A stretch of DNA of 64,000 bases from Chryseosolibacter sp044507775 (GCA_044507775.1 JBIQIY010000017.1:60037-124036); one strand, 5' to 3'; shown: positions 45,153-55,199, counted from the stretch's first letter. The notes: generated by a model from the sequence alone, not told the origin. A program made the numbers and translations.

Positions 45153-48100
45153 ATGTATCGCTCGTGGAAAAAAGATCTGTGCTCCTGCCTTTGTGTTCTC
45201 TGGATTGCCACAGGCTATTGCCAGGAAAAGGAAGCCTTGTTCACGCTGATGAAAACCGGTGCCACCAATCTGAAGTTCACCAATAGCGTCCGTGAAAATG
45301 ACTCGCTGCACGTTCTGAACTACGAATACCTGTACAACGGTCACGGTATTGGAATCGCCGATTTCAATCAGGATGGATTACAAGATGTTTTTATTTCGGG
45401 AAACACGACGGCGAACAAACTGTTCCTGAATAAAGGCAATTTGCAGTTCGAAGACATATCGCGCCAGGCAGGAATCCGCGGAAATGGCACCTGGAGTACG
45501 GGCGTCAGCATCGCGGATGTCAACGGTGACGGTCTTCCCGACATCTATGTTTGTCACTCGGGAAAATATCCCGCGGACAAGCTCGTGAACGAGCTGTTTA
45601 TCCACGCCGGAAATGAGAAAGGTACACCGCGATTTATCGAATCGGCGAAAGCATATGGGCTTGACGCGCCGGGCACACAATCCACTCAGGCTGCGTTCCT
45701 CGATTACGACGGAGACGGCGACCTGGATATGTTTTTGCTGAACCACTCAGTCCACACATACTACGCGCTTGTCAATACGACAAAACAGCGGACGACTCCA
45801 GACTTCCGCTACGGGAACCGCTTGTTCAGGAATGATACTCCCCTCTCACAGGGAGAAAATAAAGCAACTTCTGCCCCGATCTTCACAGACGTGACCTTGA
45901 ATGCCGGAATTGTCAACAACCCGCTCAACTACGGCCTCAGTGTCAACGTCAGCGATGTAAACCAGGACGGCTGGCCCGATATTTACACGACCAGCGACTA
46001 CTCCGAGCACGATTGCTATTATGTGAACAACAGGGACGGAACATTCACGCAGTCCCTGCAGCGATCGTTCGCGCACATCTCGAAGTTCTCGATGGGCGCC
46101 GACATCGCCGACTACAACAACGATGGCCTTCCGGATGTGCTGACGCTCGACATGCTGCCGGAAGACAACCATCGACAAAAACTACTGAAGGGTCCCGATC
46201 AATACGATCAGTATCACCTGCTGCTCGACAGTGGTTACTATCGCCAGCACATGCGCAATATGCTGCACCTGAACCGCGGCCAGGATGCGAAGGGAAACGC
46301 GCGGTTCAGCGAGATCGGGCAGCTTGCCGGGATTTCGAATACCGACTGGAGTTGGGCTGGCCTGATGGCAGACCTCGATGGCGACGGCTGGAAAGACATC
46401 CTTGTCACCAATGGTTACTTGCGCGATTTTACGGATCTCGATTTTCTGAAATACACGATGGCGGATGCACAACTGGCAGCCGTCGCTCAGGGAAACCAGG
46501 ATTTCAAGAATTACGAACTCGTCCGGAAGATGCCGTCGAACAAGTTGCGCAATTATGTTTTCAGGAATAACCGCGACCTGACTTTTGAAAACGTATCGGA
46601 GGTCTGGGGCTTTGACGCCCTTAGCATTTCAAACGCCGCGGCATACGCCGACCTTGACAACGATGGCGATATGGACCTCATCATCGGCAACAACAACGAA
46701 CCGGTCATGCTCTATCGAAATAATTCAAAAGGCCACCACTGGTTGAATATTACCCTCGAAGGCAAGGCGCCAAATACCGCAGCTCTTGGAGCGAAGTTGT
46801 GGTTGTATGCAGGCGGCAATACACAATACCTCGAGCAATTCCCTGTGCGCGGCTTTCAGTCAACCGTGACGCCCGTGTTGCAATTCAACTTTGCGTCGGA
46901 CAAGATAGACTCGATCAAAATCCAGTGGCCTTCCGGCGGCATTACTTTCTTGCGCCAGCCTGCGATCGACCAGCCCCTCACTGTAAAGGAAGGAAGTACA
47001 TCAATTCCCGAGAACTCCATTCCAAAGGAAGCAACGCTCTTTGCAGACGCTCCGCACCTCCCCAACTTCCGCCACCGCGAAAATGATTTCATCGATTTCC
47101 GCGGCGAGGTGCTGTTGCCTTATCAACTGAGCCGGATGGGACCCGCGCTCGCAAAAGCCGACGTCAACGGCGATGGCAACGACGACTTTTATGTTGGCGG
47201 AGCGATCGGGCAACCCGGCGAACTTTTTCTGCAGACCCAGGATGGTCGTTTCTTGCCATCCACTCGTAAACCGTGGAAAGAAGATTTGCAATCCGAGGAT
47301 GTCAACGCGCTGTTCTTCGATGCGGACAACGACGGCGATGCCGATCTGTACGTCGTGAGCGGTGGAAATGAATATGAAGACGGATCTATGGAATACCAGG
47401 ACCGGCTCTACATTAACGACGGCGAAGGGAATTTTGCCAGGGTGACGGAGGCCCTGCCGGCAATGCACAGCAATAAACAGGCAGTCGCCGCAGGAGATTT
47501 TGATATGGATGGCGACCTCGACCTGTTCATCGGCGGCCGCGGAAAGCCGGGCGCTTTCCCGCTCCCCTCCCCGAGTTACATCCTCCGGAACGACAGCAAA
47601 GATGGCAACGTCAGATTCAGTGATGTGACCGCGGACGTCTGCCCGGCTCTGCGCGCAGCCGGCATGGTTACTGTGGCCAGCTGGTCGGACCTTGACGATG
47701 ATAAAGTCCCGGATCTTCTCCTCGCCGGCGACTGGATGCCCATCATGTTATTCAAGAATAAAGGGGGCGTCCTCCAGGATATATCCGCCCGGGCAAACCT
47801 CGCCGGAACGCATGGGCAATGGAGCGCCTTGCTCATCCAGGATCTGGATGGGGACGGTGACAAGGACATCGTGATGGGAAATTCGGGACTCAACCTTCAA
47901 TTCAAGCCTACTGCGAAAGAGCCGATGGCAATCCACCTCGCAGACTTTGACAACAATGGCGCAATGGATCCCATTATCAGCTACTACATCCAGGGAAAAA
48001 ACTACCCTATGGCGAGCCGTGATCAATTACTTGACCAGATCCCGCTGCTGAAAAAGAAATACATTCGATACGCGGACTACGCTGACGCGAGCCTTGACAA

Positions 48101-48527
48101 AGTTTTTGAGCCCGCGGCACTTCGCAAGGCAAGGAATTTTCAGTGCACTGAATCAAGGACGATCATGCTGCTCAACGACAACAATCTTTCCTTCACCCGC
48201 GGAAATCTTCCCCTTGAAGTTCAATTTTCAGCAACGAACAGTATTCTCTCCGACGACTATGACGGTGACGGAATCATCGACCTGATCATGTTCGGCAATT
48301 TCTTCCCATATCGCCCGGAGTTGGGTGAAAGCGATGCGGGCATGGGCTTGTTCCTCAAGGGGACGGGACGCGCGATATTCAATGCCGTGCCGCCGGGGAC
48401 ATCAGGTCTTTTCGCCGATGGTGATGTACGGCGCGCCGTCGAGCTGAAGAGCTCATCCGGCAGGCGAAAACTGGTAGTAAGCAAGAATGATGATATCCTT
48501 CAAGTGATACAGGTCGGCGACCGATAG
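45153..48527 (+). CDS. Secreted FG-GAP/VCBS repeat protein with ASPIC/UnbV domain (CRTAC1-like)
   Basis: 1124-aa secreted protein. Signal peptide CSCLCVLWIATGYCQ. Calcium-binding D-x-D/N-x-D-G FG-GAP loops repeat about seven times before (DFNQDGLQD, DVNGDGLPD, DYDGDGDLD, DVNQDGWPD, DYNNDGLPD, DLDGDGWKD, DLDNDGDMD) and about seven times after (DVNGDGNDD to DYDGDGIID) a central UnbV/ASPIC segment (GHHWLNITLEGKAPNTAALG to IDSIKIQWPSGG, about residues 530-605). Predicted as beta-propeller pair on the surface, possibly polysaccharide or adhesion-related. The frame is open to ATG 45126, but 45153 starts a better signal. Function unknown. Confidence 0.9.
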   Translation: MYRSWKKDLCSCLCVLWIATGYCQEKEALFTLMKTGATNLKFTNSVRENDSLHVLNYEYLYNGHGIGIADFNQDGLQDVFISGNTTANKLFLNKGNLQFEDISRQAGIRGNGTWSTGVSIADVNGDGLPDIYVCHSGKYPADKLVNELFIHAGNEKGTPRFIESAKAYGLDAPGTQSTQAAFLDYDGDGDLDMFLLNHSVHTYYALVNTTKQRTTPDFRYGNRLFRNDTPLSQGENKATSAPIFTDVTLNAGIVNNPLNYGLSVNVSDVNQDGWPDIYTTSDYSEHDCYYVNNRDGTFTQSLQRSFAHISKFSMGADIADYNNDGLPDVLTLDMLPEDNHRQKLLKGPDQYDQYHLLLDSGYYRQHMRNMLHLNRGQDAKGNARFSEIGQLAGISNTDWSWAGLMADLDGDGWKDILVTNGYLRDFTDLDFLKYTMADAQLAAVAQGNQDFKNYELVRKMPSNKLRNYVFRNNRDLTFENVSEVWGFDALSISNAAAYADLDNDGDMDLIIGNNNEPVMLYRNNSKGHHWLNITLEGKAPNTAALGAKLWLYAGGNTQYLEQFPVRGFQSTVTPVLQFNFASDKIDSIKIQWPSGGITFLRQPAIDQPLTVKEGSTSIPENSIPKEATLFADAPHLPNFRHRENDFIDFRGEVLLPYQLSRMGPALAKADVNGDGNDDFYVGGAIGQPGELFLQTQDGRFLPSTRKPWKEDLQSEDVNALFFDADNDGDADLYVVSGGNEYEDGSMEYQDRLYINDGEGNFARVTEALPAMHSNKQAVAAGDFDMDGDLDLFIGGRGKPGAFPLPSPSYILRNDSKDGNVRFSDVTADVCPALRAAGMVTVASWSDLDDDKVPDLLLAGDWMPIMLFKNKGGVLQDISARANLAGTHGQWSALLIQDLDGDGDKDIVMGNSGLNLQFKPTAKEPMAIHLADFDNNGAMDPIISYYIQGKNYPMASRDQLLDQIPLLKKKYIRYADYADASLDKVFEPAALRKARNFQCTESRTIMLLNDNNLSFTRGNLPLEVQFSATNSILSDDYDGDGIIDLIMFGNFFPYRPELGESDAGMGLFLKGTGRAIFNAVPPGTSGLFADGDVRRAVELKSSSGRRKLVVSKNDDILQVIQVGDR

Positions 48528-48582
48528 GTAATTCCAGGCGCACTGTCAGAAACCGGAGAACTGCCGATCATCTGAGTGAAAC

Positions 48583-49908
48583 TCATCTGAACGAAAGATC
48601 CTCATCACCCTTTTCGTAAGTGACGTAAACAAGAAGCATGGTCATCATTTCCTGGTCGCTCCGCATGTCACCCGAAGATGTTACTAACTGCGGCGGGTTA
48701 TTGGGATTCATCGGGTTGTCGGCAGTGTTGTCGTAGGTGCCATACACGTGCACGACATCGCCCTTGTTAAGGATCACGGGCTTTTTGTATTGATAAATCT
48801 CCTGCCATCGGAAGTCCCATTTCGGAATATGGACAAGCGGGATTGTATCCTGCCCGCGAGTTGCAAACGCCTTGAACTCTTTGCCCAGGTAGTGCATATG
48901 AGGCCAGACGTAGAGCACTGTGATATCTTCTCGTGAATTGGCAATACGCAAATGGTGCGTTTGAACTTCGTTGGCGAGCAATAGCAAAGGAGGAAAGATA
49001 TCGCGTTCGCCGATCCCACCTGATCCCAGGCTGATCACTTTGACTTTTCGCGCGACAGGTGTTTTCTTGAAGAAGAAATTAACGCCACTGATACACTCTT
49101 CCGGCTTGCCTACGGGCGGAAAGTGTATGGTTAATAACATGACACCCCGTTTCGGCATTACCCAACCCATGTCCTGCGGATACGATTCATACGAGGCGCC
49201 GGGAATCCATCCGCCGTAGTACGTCATTTCCCTTTTGTAAGGAAGCCACTGATCGTAAAGATAGCGCGAGGTGTTCAGGTCGATCGAGTCAATGGTGGCG
49301 TGAATATCAATCGATGGATCGGGTACCGGATGGATTGCAAAGTTGGCGTGGTGGATAATGCGTTTGTTGTTCGTGGTAAATTCGACAGCCTCGACGTTGG
49401 CTTCTTCGGCTAGCTCGAACGGAATCTTGAACACCATGAATCGCTCGCCACCATTAGCCTTAAGGTGGTAGCTGTAGCTCATCTTCAGCGTGAGGTCCGG
49501 TGAGCGGTGGTACGTAGTACCTTGCCGGATTTTCTCCATCAGCTCTCTTTCACGATCATTGCGCTTTTTTCCTTTCGGCGTCCCGGCGTCTATCCACTCC
49601 GTGATTATACCTATCTGCTGGTCATTGAGACTGCGGTCATTCGCAAAAGCGACATAATGGTTATCCGCACGCCAGGGAGGCATATACCGGCTCGTGATGA
49701 CCTTGCGAATAAACTTCGCGCGGCCGGAAACATCCTCGTATGTAATCAGATTGAACGGCGCCCCTCCACCGGGCCGGTGACAGGTCGCGCACTTCGAATG
49801 GATCAGCGGTTGCACATCCTCGTAGAACGAAAGTTTCTGCGAGAAGCCATTGATAAAAAAGAGAACAAGGCCAACGATTGCCGCTGCGGCTTTAAGCGAA
49901 AAGACCAT
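48583..49908 (-). CDS. Cytochrome c fused to PHM-like copper monooxygenase
   Basis: 441-aa secreted protein. Signal peptide (residues 1-23), then a heme c motif CATCH at 40-44 inside a DUF1592-like start (FYEDVQPLIHSKCATCHRPG). From about 150 the sequence follows peptidylglycine monooxygenase-type copper proteins: HH at 186-187 (RIIHHANFAIHP), His262 (LLTIHFPP), H-x-H at 337-339 (WPHMHYLGKEFKAF) and a late Met in QEMMTMLLVYVTY near 421, the same order as the CuH and CuM ligands. Both metal sets look intact. Substrate unknown. Convergent with the FG-GAP gene. Confidence 0.85.
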   Translation of the reverse strand: MVFSLKAAAAIVGLVLFFINGFSQKLSFYEDVQPLIHSKCATCHRPGGGAPFNLITYEDVSGRAKFIRKVITSRYMPPWRADNHYVAFANDRSLNDQQIGIITEWIDAGTPKGKKRNDRERELMEKIRQGTTYHRSPDLTLKMSYSYHLKANGGERFMVFKIPFELAEEANVEAVEFTTNNKRIIHHANFAIHPVPDPSIDIHATIDSIDLNTSRYLYDQWLPYKREMTYYGGWIPGASYESYPQDMGWVMPKRGVMLLTIHFPPVGKPEECISGVNFFFKKTPVARKVKVISLGSGGIGERDIFPPLLLLANEVQTHHLRIANSREDITVLYVWPHMHYLGKEFKAFATRGQDTIPLVHIPKWDFRWQEIYQYKKPVILNKGDVVHVYGTYDNTADNPMNPNNPPQLVTSSGDMRSDQEMMTMLLVYVTYEKGDEDLSFR

Positions 49909-49940
49909 GATTCTAAAAAACGATTTAAATATGAAAAAAC

Positions 49941-49966
49941 AAAGGTGGTCCGCGAGGACCACCTTT
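49941..49966 (-). terminator. Strong terminator of the SusCD operon
   Basis: Perfect 11-bp stem AAAGGTGGTCC / GGACCACCTTT around a 4-nt loop; on the minus strand it is followed by GTTTTTTC. It lies 23 bp after the SusD stop and upstream of the copper/heme gene, so isolates that gene. Confidence 0.92.
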
Positions 49967-49989
49967 CTAACCTAACCCTAAAAAAATTA

Positions 49990-51684
49990 TTATGGAACAT
50001 CCCACCAGACTCGTCCAAACGCATCGGTCGGGCCAAGTCCGAAAGCAGGGTCTTCTTCCATTTCGTCATAGGCCGCACGCTGGTTCTCATAGTTGGCCGA
50101 TATTTGATTCAGCAACGGCAAAGGCGCACGCCGCGGTATCGGGAGCGAAGCGCCGTTGGATTTCATGTCAGTCAGCGGAAGAACGCTGGTCGTATTCGGC
50201 AGGTTGTTGCGTTTCCAAAGAGCCCATCCTTCTGCGGCCTGTTTAAAATAGTGGATGTAAGCCTGGCTGGAGATCTGATCCAATGCAAGAGCCGGATTGA
50301 AAGCGACACCCGTCTCCGCAAGGTAGTCCGTGATCTCGGCGGGAGTTACGGCAGTGTAGTGCGTAAGCTTTGCTTCTCTTGCGATCTGGTCGTACCATTC
50401 GATAGACGCGCGCACGGCCTTTTCATACCATGTCTTAACGTCCTCTGTCGTCACCGAACGGGCTGCGAGTTCCGCGCGGATAAAGCAAAACTCGGCATAC
50501 GAAATGACCGGTATGTTTACATTGCCATCGCCGGCGCCGTTGCCTTCATTGAACGAAGGCTGGAACAACCGGCGCTGAATGAGCGAGAGCGTGTCGATCA
50601 CGTTATTGCTTCCGTTTACAACTGCGGTTCGCGGAGAGTAATAAGCTTCATTTGCCGGAGAGGCAGCTGCGTCCGGACTTGTGAAACTTCCAAAGTACCG
50701 GCGCGCGGCCTCCGTAGTTCCAGCTTTGAGGTCACCCTGGTCGATGAGAACATTGATGGTATCCTGCGCATAGCCATTGGGTGCGAAAAAAGCGTCCAGG
50801 CGCGGATCGTTCTTGTCCCACATGAAATCCACCAGCGGGCGCGAAGCGTACAATCCATCCGGGTTCCAGTTGCCGCCGCTAACAAAACCCGACGTAGCCT
50901 TGAAGGCCCACCCTTGTGCGTTGCTGCTCATGAGGTTCTCCGGCGCATCCCCCAACACCTCCTGGGCGATCTGCGCTGTTCTCGCCTGATCGCGCTTCAC
51001 CTGGCGGAGGGCTATCTTGAGACGCAGGGCGTTTCCTGCACGCAGCCATGACGTGATGTCGCCGCGGTAGTACTGGTCAAAGTTACCCAGCGAGATCTGG
51101 GGCGCGGACTGCGCAGTCTTCAGGGTCGTCATGGCGTCTTCAATCTGCTCATCAAGTGTTACGAAGAGATCGGGCTGCGTATCATAAGCCGGAGTGAGTG
51201 TGCCACCGTAGCGCGCCTGCCATGCCTCCGTGTACGGAATGCTTCCGTAGATGTCGCTCACATAGAAAGCGTAGTAGGCTTTGAGTATGCGCGCGATCGC
51301 GATCATGTGAGCGTATCTCGGCTGCTCTTCTTCAGGCAGCTTTTCGACGAGACGTTCGAGATCGGTCAGCGCATCTCCAACCCCGGTGTACAGCCTTCCG
51401 TAGCGTTGCGAAAAATTATCGACATTATTCGTGAAGTTGATACCATTTCCATTCAGCGGGGTCACGTACTGCATCCAGGGCATGATGCGCCGGTAGACGT
51501 CGTAGAACGCTTCAAAATCCTGGCTATGAATTGACAGCGTGGCGCTGAGGAACTGATTCTCCGGCGAGACTTCATTGAGAACGTCCGGATTTCGGTTCGC
51601 TTCCACAAAGTCTTCATCGCTGCACGCTGTGCCGACGGCGCAGAGAAGGATCAGACAAAAAGCGAATTTCTTATATAAGTTCAT
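49990..51684 (-). CDS. SusD/RagB-family outer membrane nutrient-binding lipoprotein
   Basis: 564-aa lipoprotein (signal KFAFCLILLCAVGTAC, Cys near residue 21). SusD-like_2 features: NPDVLNEVSPENQFLSATLS, MPWMQYVTPLNGNG, RYGRLYTGVGDALTDLERL, ARILKAYYAFYVSDIYGSIP and the C-terminal PRRAPLPLLNQISANYENQ. It caps the SusC barrel and binds the ligand, usually an oligosaccharide or peptide. ATG 51684 is used; 51693 is also in frame. Follows SusC by 21 bp in the same operon. Confidence 0.95.
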   Translation of the reverse strand: MNLYKKFAFCLILLCAVGTACSDEDFVEANRNPDVLNEVSPENQFLSATLSIHSQDFEAFYDVYRRIMPWMQYVTPLNGNGINFTNNVDNFSQRYGRLYTGVGDALTDLERLVEKLPEEEQPRYAHMIAIARILKAYYAFYVSDIYGSIPYTEAWQARYGGTLTPAYDTQPDLFVTLDEQIEDAMTTLKTAQSAPQISLGNFDQYYRGDITSWLRAGNALRLKIALRQVKRDQARTAQIAQEVLGDAPENLMSSNAQGWAFKATSGFVSGGNWNPDGLYASRPLVDFMWDKNDPRLDAFFAPNGYAQDTINVLIDQGDLKAGTTEAARRYFGSFTSPDAAASPANEAYYSPRTAVVNGSNNVIDTLSLIQRRLFQPSFNEGNGAGDGNVNIPVISYAEFCFIRAELAARSVTTEDVKTWYEKAVRASIEWYDQIAREAKLTHYTAVTPAEITDYLAETGVAFNPALALDQISSQAYIHYFKQAAEGWALWKRNNLPNTTSVLPLTDMKSNGASLPIPRRAPLPLLNQISANYENQRAAYDEMEEDPAFGLGPTDAFGRVWWDVP

Positions 51685-51705
51685 CGTGATCATTTTTTGT
51701 AGTTA

Positions 51706-54700
51706 TTAGAATCCGGCGGTTACAGAAAAACCAAGACTTCTCGTGAAGGGCAGACCGCCATACTCAGAGAATTCACCCGCGTTATTGCTCTTCAGGCCTT
51801 CCGGGTTGATCCCTTCCTTCGCCGTCATGTAGAGATAGCCGAGATTCCGTCCGACAACACTCAGCCGGAGTGTTTGCAATTTCACCTTGCTGGCAAACGA
51901 CGCGGGAACATTGTATCCCAAAGAAATCTCGCGGAGAGAAACCCATGAGTTCTCAAAGACCGAATACTCGCGGATACCGGAAGACCACTGCGTGAGGTTC
52001 TCGTAATACGCCCACGCCGGAATTGGCTTCAGGTGACCCTGTGCAACGGCATCGGCATACGACATTCCACCGAGGTCGATATCAGCGTCCAGGATGGACT
52101 TGATGCCGTCTGCCAGCACTCCGTCCGGGATGATTCCATCGTTTCTCACAACGCCGCCTTCATCTGTGTATTGAACACCGCCATGCTCGGCATCGCGCCC
52201 GAATAAACTGTTGCTGAGACTTCCATTCGATGATCCGTACTGATGTGTCGCTGATGCCATCAGGCCGCCGATCTTGGAGTCGATCTGCACATTCAGCGTG
52301 AAGTTCTTATAGCTGAAACTGTTGATGTTGCTAAGCAGGAATTTCTCCATTGCCGTTCCGAGCTCCTTCTCTCCCTGGCCGTAAGCGCCGGACCTCAGGA
52401 ATGTGTAATAGCCCGCCGTTCCGCTGGCAGCGCCCAGTACTCGCTCGCCATTGCTGGGGTGATCGATGGGATTTCCCGATCCATCTTTTTTCTGATAAGT
52501 AGCGAACGCATAAGGTGTCGCGATCGTCGCGTATGCGGTTCCCGGCTTTGCGAGTGAGTAAACATCCGCGCCGAAGGCAAGGCTCAGCTGCTGCGAAGTT
52601 ACGCCTTCAACGAGTTCAAGAACCGTATTCCTGTTTCGCGAGAAATTGAAGAATGTGTTCCATTCGAAATCCTGACTCAGGATAGGCGTCGCACGAAGAA
52701 TAATTTCAATTCCCTTGTTCTCGATCTTTCCGCCGTTCACGATACGCGAGCTGACGCCAGATTCGGAAGCCACCGGGAGACTGAATATTTCATTGCTTGA
52801 AATCTTTTTGTAATACGAAAAGTCAAGACCGATCCGGTTATCAAAGAAGCGTAAGTCGGTTCCTATTTCCCACTCCTTCGCCTGTCTGTTTTTCAAAGAC
52901 CGGTTGGCCAGGGTGTTGTCGCGGAAGTTCGCGTAGTTCACAACGCCGCCGGGAAACACGTACTCCGGCCGCGCCTCATACGACCCGGTCTGGTTGATCA
53001 CCCAGGGATCGGTGTCGCCCCCGGTGATACCAAAATTTCCACGGAGTTTTCCGTTCGTCACCCATGCAGGCAGAGACTTGAACGTTTCAGTGAATGTCCA
53101 TGCAAGGCCAACCGCGGGATAGCTGTAACTCCAGTCACCCGTTCCATCGGCATACGCAAGCGTAGATGAAAAATCGGTGCGATAACTGAAATTCAGCGTG
53201 AGCATGTCTCTGTAGGTTAGATCGCCGAAAGCATAAATGGCATCCTTCAGACGCGAAGGATTCAGTCGCGTGTCGATGCCCGTTCCGTTGATCGAGTTGG
53301 TGATCGCGAATACACCCGGAGCCTTCAGCGAGTTATCCTCGCCGCCGCTGGCATTGCGCGTGAACACTTTGTAATACCGGCCACCATTCAGCTTGTTGAC
53401 TTCGCCGCCGACGGTCAGGCTCAGGAACAGATCCTGGTTCAGTTGCCTGTTGGCGGAAAGCAATGTCTGTACGCGATACTGCGCATTGTCTTCCGTCGTC
53501 TGATTGAACTGACCGCCCTGGAATTTAGCATTGGAGCCCAGCCTGCGGCGCTCACCTCTGTAAAGTTCGTTCTGCACACTACCCCGCGCGATGAAATCCA
53601 GCCACGGGGTGATGTGGGTGTTGATGTCCAGATGAGCCCGGAAGACCTGCTCGGTGCGCTCGGTGATATCTTCAAAGGTATCCCACAGGAACTGCGACGC
53701 AAGCGAGTACGGGTTGTTGGCTCCGGTCTTTGCGCCGCCGTTCACAGGATCGCGGTAGTTGTTCATCCAGTAGTCCATGTCCAGGCTTCGCGGCCGGTAG
53801 TAAACCAAACTGAAAACGGGGTTGTAGTTACCGCCCTGGCGGATCGGGTTCTCGATGAAATTGTGCGTGTAGTCGAGACCTGCATCCAGATCGAATACCT
53901 TGCTGATCTTCGAGGTCGCGCGGAAATTGAAATTGTTCCGGGTCATCTCGGTTCCGCTCGGCATTATGGTCGAGTTCGTCAGGTTGGAATACGATGCGCG
54001 AAGGGTGGACTTTTCAGTTGCGCCTTCCAGTACAACGTTGTGATTGATATACTTGCCCGTCTCATAAAAGCTAAGCGGATCATTCGCTTGCCACTTGACC
54101 ATTCTGCCGTCGATATCGCGGACCATCCGGCCATCGAGCTTCGGCCCGTACGAATAGAACCAGTTGTTTCCATCGACTTCTTCAACGCCGTCTGGTCCGG
54201 TGGCAAAGGTCGGATCCAATCCTGCACCGTATTCGTTCTGAACATCGATGAAGCGGTATGCTGTTTCGAAAGACGACGTGTGATTATACGTTACACCGAT
54301 CCCATTCCGGGTGGATCCTTTTTTGGTGGTGATGAGAATTACGCCGTTCAGCGCATCCGATCCGTACAGGGCGCTGGCAGCGGATCCCTTCAGGACACTG
54401 ATAGACTCAATGTTGTCCGGGTTGATGTTCTTCATGATGTTTCCGTTATCCTGCGCGGCACCCCATGAATCGGCGCCTGTAACACCAGGGCGGATGAGAA
54501 CACCGTCGATGACGACAAGTGGCTGCGTGTTAGAGCTGAGAGAAGAGTTTCCGCGGATGCGGATACGCGAAGAGGACATGGGTCCGCCTGTTCCCTGATC
54601 GATCTGAACGCCGGCGATCTTGCCCTGTATCGAGTTCACGAGGTTGGCGTTGTTGGCGCGGATCAGGTCATTTCCGTTCACTTCCTGGACCGCATACGCA

Positions 54701-55053
54701 ACTCTGCCGACCTCTTTTCTTTCACCGAACGCAGTGACAACCACCTCGCCGAGCTGTTGCAGGTCCTCTTCAAGGCGGATGTCGATTACAGTCCTCCCCT
54801 GGATAGGTACCTCCTGAGTCACGAAGCCGATGAACGAGAACGAGAGGACCGCACTGCCATCTGTTCCCGGAGAGATGGAGTATTTTCCATCCGCGTCCGT
54901 CGTCGTTCCGATCGCCGTTCCTTTAATAAGAACAGACACCCCTGGCAACGGTGCACCATCCGCTCCGGATGTTACCGTGCCGGTGACCGTCTGTCCTAAA
55001 GCGCAAAAACTTGTCAGGCAAATGACAAGCACGTTTAGTAAACGAATCTTCAT
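51706..55053 (-). CDS. SusC/RagA-family TonB-linked outer membrane transporter
   Basis: 1115-aa receptor. Signal peptide (MKIRLLNVLVICLTSFCALG), CarboxypepD-reg domain (QTVTGTVTSGADGAPLPGVS), TonB plug with the SusC signature NPDNIESISVLKGSAASALY, and a 22-strand barrel. SusC-SusD pairs import glycans or peptides. Transcribed divergently from the LacI gene; a promoter is predicted at 55118-55148. Substrate not readable from the sequence. Confidence 0.96.
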   Translation of the reverse strand: MKIRLLNVLVICLTSFCALGQTVTGTVTSGADGAPLPGVSVLIKGTAIGTTTDADGKYSISPGTDGSAVLSFSFIGFVTQEVPIQGRTVIDIRLEEDLQQLGEVVVTAFGERKEVGRVAYAVQEVNGNDLIRANNANLVNSIQGKIAGVQIDQGTGGPMSSSRIRIRGNSSLSSNTQPLVVIDGVLIRPGVTGADSWGAAQDNGNIMKNINPDNIESISVLKGSAASALYGSDALNGVILITTKKGSTRNGIGVTYNHTSSFETAYRFIDVQNEYGAGLDPTFATGPDGVEEVDGNNWFYSYGPKLDGRMVRDIDGRMVKWQANDPLSFYETGKYINHNVVLEGATEKSTLRASYSNLTNSTIMPSGTEMTRNNFNFRATSKISKVFDLDAGLDYTHNFIENPIRQGGNYNPVFSLVYYRPRSLDMDYWMNNYRDPVNGGAKTGANNPYSLASQFLWDTFEDITERTEQVFRAHLDINTHITPWLDFIARGSVQNELYRGERRRLGSNAKFQGGQFNQTTEDNAQYRVQTLLSANRQLNQDLFLSLTVGGEVNKLNGGRYYKVFTRNASGGEDNSLKAPGVFAITNSINGTGIDTRLNPSRLKDAIYAFGDLTYRDMLTLNFSYRTDFSSTLAYADGTGDWSYSYPAVGLAWTFTETFKSLPAWVTNGKLRGNFGITGGDTDPWVINQTGSYEARPEYVFPGGVVNYANFRDNTLANRSLKNRQAKEWEIGTDLRFFDNRIGLDFSYYKKISSNEIFSLPVASESGVSSRIVNGGKIENKGIEIILRATPILSQDFEWNTFFNFSRNRNTVLELVEGVTSQQLSLAFGADVYSLAKPGTAYATIATPYAFATYQKKDGSGNPIDHPSNGERVLGAASGTAGYYTFLRSGAYGQGEKELGTAMEKFLLSNINSFSYKNFTLNVQIDSKIGGLMASATHQYGSSNGSLSNSLFGRDAEHGGVQYTDEGGVVRNDGIIPDGVLADGIKSILDADIDLGGMSYADAVAQGHLKPIPAWAYYENLTQWSSGIREYSVFENSWVSLREISLGYNVPASFASKVKLQTLRLSVVGRNLGYLYMTAKEGINPEGLKSNNAGEFSEYGGLPFTRSLGFSVTAGF

Positions 55054-55117
55054 AAAGTAATTTGGTTAAGTGAGTTTGAGCCATACGACCGGGCGTGTTA
55101 CACCGGCAATACTTTGA

Positions 55118-55148
55118 GAAAGGTAGAAGCAGTTTTGCAAATAATCAA
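55118..55148 (-). promoter_or_regulatory. Predicted promoter of the SusCD operon
   Basis: On the minus strand TTG (55146-55148), a 20-bp spacer, then TACCTTTC (55118-55125), one mismatch from TAnnTTTG. The long inverted repeat at 55161-55199 lies just upstream of its -33 element. Confidence 0.45.
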
Positions 55149-55160
55149 GAAAAAACTACT

Positions 55161-55199
55161 TTCGTTACCGCACACGGTCATATCGTGTGCGGCAACGAA
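55161..55199. promoter_or_regulatory. 16-bp inverted repeat in the SusC/LacI divergent promoter region
   Basis: TTCGTTACCGCACACG (55161-55176) and CGTGTGCGGCAACGAA (55184-55199) match at 15 of 16 positions around a 7-bp spacer. Candidate LacI-family operator or hairpin. No poly-T follows in either direction in the pattern of a terminator, and no gene ends here. Confidence 0.65.

Noticed and set aside
49507..51051. Plus-strand frame of 514 codons
   Set aside because: It crosses the copper/heme gene, the SusCD terminator and SusD on the opposite strand; Arg/Cys/His-rich composition typical of antisense reading.
53443..54468. Plus-strand frame of 341 codons inside SusC
   Set aside because: Antisense shadow; no domain and no start context.
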